Shown in pieces: positions 60,244 through 64,000 of a stretch of 64,000 nucleotides of DNA (position 1 is its first letter; every line of letters begins with the position of its first letter). The notes under the pieces are model-generated. The model did not search any database, was not told the origin of the DNA, and saw only the letters and a list, made by a program, of their open reading frames with translations. The position numbers and the translations under genes are program-made. The DNA lies in the NCBI GenBank assembly GCA_040768125.1, contig JAXGNG010000002.1, positions 372,001-436,000 on the forward strand. Reading direction: 5' to 3'. Source of the stretch: RBG-16-49-21 sp040768125. GTDB lineage: Bacteria; Spirochaetota; UBA4802; UBA5550.

Positions 60244-62820
60244 CTATTCTATGAGCTTTTTCAGCCGGTTAAGCTCGTTCAGGGCATCAAGGGGTGTAAT
60301 CGCGTCGAGATCAATTCCCTTGACGGCCTGGATTACAAGGTGATTTGACGCGTTGAAGATTTCAAGCTGGCCCGACTTGTCACCCTTCTCTTCATTCGTT
60401 TTCTTCATGGAGCCCTTGCCTTTTTCCAGGTCCCGTAGAACCTCCTCGGCGCGGCTGATGATTGGTTTTGGAATTCCCGCGAGGTTCGCCACGTGTATGC
60501 CGTACGACTTGTCGGCAGCGCCGGGGGCAATTTTATGGAGGAAATCGATGCCATTGATCCGTTCCCGCACCATGACGTTGAGGTTCACGACACCCTTCCT
60601 GTTCCCCAGGCGTGTGAGTTCGTGGTAGTGGGTGGCGAACAGGGTTTTCGCCTTGAGATAGCCGAGAAGATATTCGACGACGGCCCAGGCGATGGAGAGG
60701 CCGTCGTAGGTGCTCGTGCCGCGCCCGATTTCATCCATGACCACGAGGCTCCGCGGCGTCGCGTTGTTGACGATGTGGGCTGTTTCGTTCATTTCAACGA
60801 GGAATGTAGACTCACCCCTCGAGATGTTGTCAGAGGCGCCGATCCTCGTGAAGATGCGGTCAACCCCCGAGAGGACCGCTTCCCGGGCGGGAACGAATGA
60901 ACCTATCTGGGCCATGAGCTGGATCATGGCCGCCATTCGTATATAGGTGGATTTTCCCGACATGTTCGGTCCCGTTATAATGGCTATGATGGTGCCCCCG
61001 TCGTCAAGAAAGACGTCATTGGGAATGAAGACCTCCCTTGTGTAGTATTTTTCCACCACGGGATGGCGCCCTTCGCGTATATGTATTGCGTTTCCCTCGT
61101 TGAAAACCGGGCGGATATAACGGTTTTCCAGGGCAACGCTCGAAAGGGATACGAAAAAATCAAGGTCGCCGACCGCACCGGCAAGCGACTGCAGGTCCTC
61201 CCGGGCCGCAAGGACGGCAGTGGTGAGACGGTCGAGTTCTTCGTTCTCGATATGCACGATCTTTTCCGAGGCGCTGAGGATTTCAGTTTCAAAATTCTGC
61301 AGCTTTTCCGTGGTGAACCGTTCCGATCCCACCAGTGTCTGTTTTCTGAGGTAGGTCTCCGGCATCGCCCGGGCCTGGGCCTTGCTCACCTCTATGTAGT
61401 ATCCGATGATCTTATTATAGCGGATTTTCAGGGAGGGCAGGCCCAGGCTCTTCTTCTCTTCTTCCTGGTATTCCACGATCCAGTTCTTGGCGTTTGTTTT
61501 CAGTTCATATATCCGGTCAAGGTCCGGGTTGAATCCGCGTCGGATCACCCTCCCCTGTTCGGGTGTGAGGGCGGGGTCGTCCTCGATGGTGTTCGCGATG
61601 GTCCTGGCAAGGGCCTCCATGTCGGGCATGCGGTGGGCAATCGCCGCGGTTCGCTCCCCCGGGGAGTCCAGGAGCAGGGCGCGGGATTTCATGGCGCCCT
61701 GAATGGAGTGCATGAGGGCGATGAAATTCCTCGGCTGCGTCTTGCCCATGATAAATCGGGAAAGCAGCCGCTCGATATCATGCACCTCCTTCAGATGGGC
61801 CGATATCCGCACGGTGCTGTCATGGGCTTCGCACAGCTCCTGGACCGTGTCAAGGCGGGTCCCGATGGCCTTCGTGTCGGTGAGCGGCTGAAGGATATTC
61901 CTCTCAAGGGCGCGCTTTCCCATGGCGGTGCGGGTACGGTCCAGGACTGAAAAAAGGGTGCGGTGTTTCGAGCCGTCCTGGAGGTTCCTGACGAGTTCAA
62001 GGTTGGCGATCGTGGCGTCGTCCATGACCATGGTGTCGCGCGAGAAAAGCCTGCGGGGGGGTTTGAGATGACCAATGGCTTTTTTGTGAGTATCCTTGAG
62101 GTACTGGATGAGCGCCCCCGCGCTCATGATGTCGAGGTCATCGGTGATGCCGAGCCCGGAGGTTCCGGCGGTGCCGTAGGTTTCGCAGATCAGGTCGCGC
62201 ATGAATTCAGTGTCGTAGAGCCAGTCGTTGATGCGGAAGATCGGTATCTCGCGCATTTTGAGGTACTCGATGAAGGGCTCCGACGCGGGGTCGTCACCGT
62301 CCCGCACCACGGCCTCTTTGGGCCCGTATTTCATGATTTCCCCTCGGAAAAGATCGGGCGATTTCCCCGTCGAGGAAATGTAGAAATCGCCCGTCGACAC
62401 ATCGACAAACGCCAGGGCGACGGTATCGCCGGCGATGATGACCGAAGCGAGATAGTTATTGTCATCGGACTGGAGCAGGTTGTCTTCTATCAGTGTTCCC
62501 GGGGTTATCACCCTGACGACCTCGCGCTTCACCACGGGCCCGGACGAGGGCGCCGCTTCCATTTGCTCGCATATCGCGACGCGTCTTCCCGCCTTGATGA
62601 GCCTGGCGATGTAACTTTCGGCCGCGTGGTAGGGGATGCCGCACATGGGAATATCGTTCTGCCTGGAGGTGAGGGCGATGTCGAGGATCTTCGACGCGTC
62701 TTTCGCGTCATCGTAGAACATCTCGTAGAAATCACCCATCCGGAAAAAAAGGATCTCCTCGCGGTACTGCCGCTTCATGTCGAGAAACTGCTTCATGGCG
62801 GGAGTGGTTTTCGATTCCAT
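60244..62820 (-). CDS. mutS: DNA mismatch repair protein MutS
   Basis: A full-length 858-aa MutS. The N-terminal mismatch-reading domain carries GDFYEMFYDDA (Phe-x-Glu). The connector, lever and clamp domains follow, then the ABC-type ATPase with GPNMSGKSTYIRM, DEIGRGTSTYDG and FATHYHEL. It recognises base mismatches and recruits MutL; MutL is not in this window. It starts 2 bp after the upstream TPR-SPOR gene. Confidence 0.97.
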   Translation of the reverse strand: MESKTTPAMKQFLDMKRQYREEILFFRMGDFYEMFYDDAKDASKILDIALTSRQNDIPMCGIPYHAAESYIARLIKAGRRVAICEQMEAAPSSGPVVKREVVRVITPGTLIEDNLLQSDDNNYLASVIIAGDTVALAFVDVSTGDFYISSTGKSPDLFRGEIMKYGPKEAVVRDGDDPASEPFIEYLKMREIPIFRINDWLYDTEFMRDLICETYGTAGTSGLGITDDLDIMSAGALIQYLKDTHKKAIGHLKPPRRLFSRDTMVMDDATIANLELVRNLQDGSKHRTLFSVLDRTRTAMGKRALERNILQPLTDTKAIGTRLDTVQELCEAHDSTVRISAHLKEVHDIERLLSRFIMGKTQPRNFIALMHSIQGAMKSRALLLDSPGERTAAIAHRMPDMEALARTIANTIEDDPALTPEQGRVIRRGFNPDLDRIYELKTNAKNWIVEYQEEEKKSLGLPSLKIRYNKIIGYYIEVSKAQARAMPETYLRKQTLVGSERFTTEKLQNFETEILSASEKIVHIENEELDRLTTAVLAAREDLQSLAGAVGDLDFFVSLSSVALENRYIRPVFNEGNAIHIREGRHPVVEKYYTREVFIPNDVFLDDGGTIIAIITGPNMSGKSTYIRMAAMIQLMAQIGSFVPAREAVLSGVDRIFTRIGASDNISRGESTFLVEMNETAHIVNNATPRSLVVMDEIGRGTSTYDGLSIAWAVVEYLLGYLKAKTLFATHYHELTRLGNRKGVVNLNVMVRERINGIDFLHKIAPGAADKSYGIHVANLAGIPKPIISRAEEVLRDLEKGKGSMKKTNEEKGDKSGQLEIFNASNHLVIQAVKGIDLDAITPLDALNELNRLKKLIE

Positions 62821-62822
62821 CG

Positions 62823-63959
62823 CTAATCCCCGTAGATATAGGCCCGCCTGCCTTCACCGGCGATGCGGACGATCCTTCCGTTGATGCCGAACTCCTCGGC
62901 GAGCCTGATCCTGAGTTCCAGGGCCGATTCGTTGTCAGGAACCCTTCCAACGTAGAGCACGTATCCGCGCCTCAGCCGAACTGTCTGAAGGAAATCAAAT
63001 GAGCCAAGGAGAACGCGTATTTTTTTTACACCGCCTGCGGTGTCGAAGGGACCTATCGAGATGGAATAGAATGAAGCCGTCTCATCCCGCTCCGGGACCT
63101 CTTCGTGGGGCCGGATATCGAGCGTCTCCGTGCGTTCGATGATCCCCCGATCGGGAAGATAGGGCACCCTCCGGGGGCTGTGCCGAATGATGGCGTGGAT
63201 TCTGCCCTGCGCAACGGCGGCTTCGGGGGACTCGGGGAATCGTCCGAGCAGGTCGCTGTACGCAGAGTAGGATTCGTTGTACATCTTCTTTTGCTCGTAG
63301 AACTCCCCGAGCATGTAGAGCGTGGCCGGGTGGGCGTCCGATTCGGGATATCCTGTTGCGATCTGGCGGAGGGTGGTGATGTAATCCCGCGAGAAACCCG
63401 AGGACCGGCGATCAATGTAGGCGAGGATAAGGAGGCTCCTGGCCAGGCTTTCATACTCGTGGTTGCGCTCGATCAGCCTCCGGCATTCCCCCTCGGCGCG
63501 GTTGTAATTGCCTCGACGAATGAGGGATATGACGAGGAAAAGCGCGAAATCGTCATAATGGGAATTATCACGCAGTGACATGCCATCACGCGCCGCGTCC
63601 TCGAGATCACTCCACCGCGCCTGGAGGAAGTGGATTTCGCATACGCGGAACAGGACATGATCAAGCCGCGGATAGGAACGGTACCGTCTAGTAATGGTGC
63701 GGTACCGCGAAACCGCTTTTTCAGGCGAGGATTCTGTTTCGGCAATGACGAGATGAGCATCCGGGACATGGGGGCTCCGCGGGAACGATTCGATGAACCG
63801 CAATGAAAGGTTTCTCGCCTCGACGGCGCTGCCGCTTTTCAGCAGGGATTCGATGCGCCGAAATTCAGCGGTACCCGCCGGGTTGCCGGCAATCAGGGCG
63901 GGGGCGCCGAAGAGGATGACAATGGCGCTGAATAATAATGCATGCGCGGAGTTACGCAA
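62823..63959 (-). CDS. Exported TPR-SPOR protein
   Basis: 378 aa from a TTG start at 63959 (GGGGGG upstream); the frame is open to the window edge, so the true start could be further up. A signal peptide (HALLFSAIVILFGAPALIAG) is followed by TPR-like repeats (about 30-265) and a C-terminal SPOR domain (FYSISIGPFDTAGGVKKIRVLLGSFDF ... GYVLYVGRVPDNESALELRIRL). SPOR domains bind denuded glycan strands of peptidoglycan at the septum. It is adjacent to mutS on the same strand. Confidence 0.78.
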   Translation of the reverse strand: MRNSAHALLFSAIVILFGAPALIAGNPAGTAEFRRIESLLKSGSAVEARNLSLRFIESFPRSPHVPDAHLVIAETESSPEKAVSRYRTITRRYRSYPRLDHVLFRVCEIHFLQARWSDLEDAARDGMSLRDNSHYDDFALFLVISLIRRGNYNRAEGECRRLIERNHEYESLARSLLILAYIDRRSSGFSRDYITTLRQIATGYPESDAHPATLYMLGEFYEQKKMYNESYSAYSDLLGRFPESPEAAVAQGRIHAIIRHSPRRVPYLPDRGIIERTETLDIRPHEEVPERDETASFYSISIGPFDTAGGVKKIRVLLGSFDFLQTVRLRRGYVLYVGRVPDNESALELRIRLAEEFGINGRIVRIAGEGRRAYIYGD

Positions 63960-64000
63960 GCCGCGCCCCCCTGAGGGTCGTCCCGCGCACTCCGATGACG

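Noticed and set aside
1..64000. CRISPR array, insertion sequence, prophage or rRNA
   Set aside because: No regularly spaced repeats, transposase, integrase, phage structural gene or rRNA signature was seen on either strand.

Overview
The window is one continuous stretch of GC-rich bacterial chromosome, densely packed with ordinary genes. I see no rRNA operon, no CRISPR array, no insertion sequence and no prophage. The cell is inferred to be a diderm: it has an AsmA-like protein, several lipoprotein-type signal peptides and a SPOR-domain protein. It is probably an anaerobe or facultative anaerobe, given an aldehyde:ferredoxin oxidoreductase and the GlpABC-type glycerol-3-phosphate dehydrogenase. 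The mix of a FapA (DUF342) protein, a double cyclic-nucleotide-binding-domain protein, McsA-McsB-ClpC and exported proteins of unknown family suggests a deep-branching, uncultured member of Spirochaetota. That placement is an inference and would need marker-gene phylogeny.

Layout, left half. 0-6 kb: a NamZ-type muramidase coupled to a sodium/solute symporter, a receiver/anti-sigma-kinase-like regulator, an exported protein and UDP-glucose dehydrogenase. 6-15 kb, minus strand: tatD-yjbQ, glpC-glpB-glpA, hslO coupled to a Cys-rich exported protein, and a radical SAM enzyme. 15-21 kb: an FmdB zinc ribbon, a 621-633 aa orphan, Pcm, then a plus-strand trio GerMN protein / CYTH cyclase / GAF-GGDEF. 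21-29 kb: pheT-pheS, a ROK sugar kinase, an M32 carboxypeptidase, a PHP phosphoesterase, a PtsN-zinc-ribbon fusion and tRNA-Pro. 29-32.4 kb: uvrC and a membrane HAMP-TPR protein.

Layout, right half. 32.5-35 kb: a MarR regulator with aldehyde oxidoreductase. 35-37.5 kb: a 74-aa protein, a GH18 enzyme and two tandem paralogous lipoproteins. 37.6-45.4 kb, plus strand: yhbY, asd, fapA, tatA, an Lrp/AsnC regulator, an EndoIII-fold glycosylase, pgi and an RsbU-type phosphatase. 45.5-50.5 kb, minus strand: a four-gene group of ATP-grasp ligase, two methyltransferases and a membrane sulfatase. 50.9-56.8 kb, plus strand: mcsA-mcsB-clpC and leuC-leuD. 56.8-64 kb, minus strand: AsmA-like, double-cNMP regulator, mutS and a TPR-SPOR protein.

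How genes may work together. A CYTH-type cyclase and a double cNMP-domain regulator could be the two ends of a cAMP circuit. The receiver-HATPase protein and the PP2C phosphatase look like parts of a partner-switching network. The ATP-grasp/methyltransferase/sulfatase group is the best candidate for an uncharacterised pathway. McsA-McsB-ClpC is a complete arginine-phosphorylation protein-quality-control module, here without CtsR. Most other genes are housekeeping: aminoacylation, repair, and leucine and aspartate-family biosynthesis.
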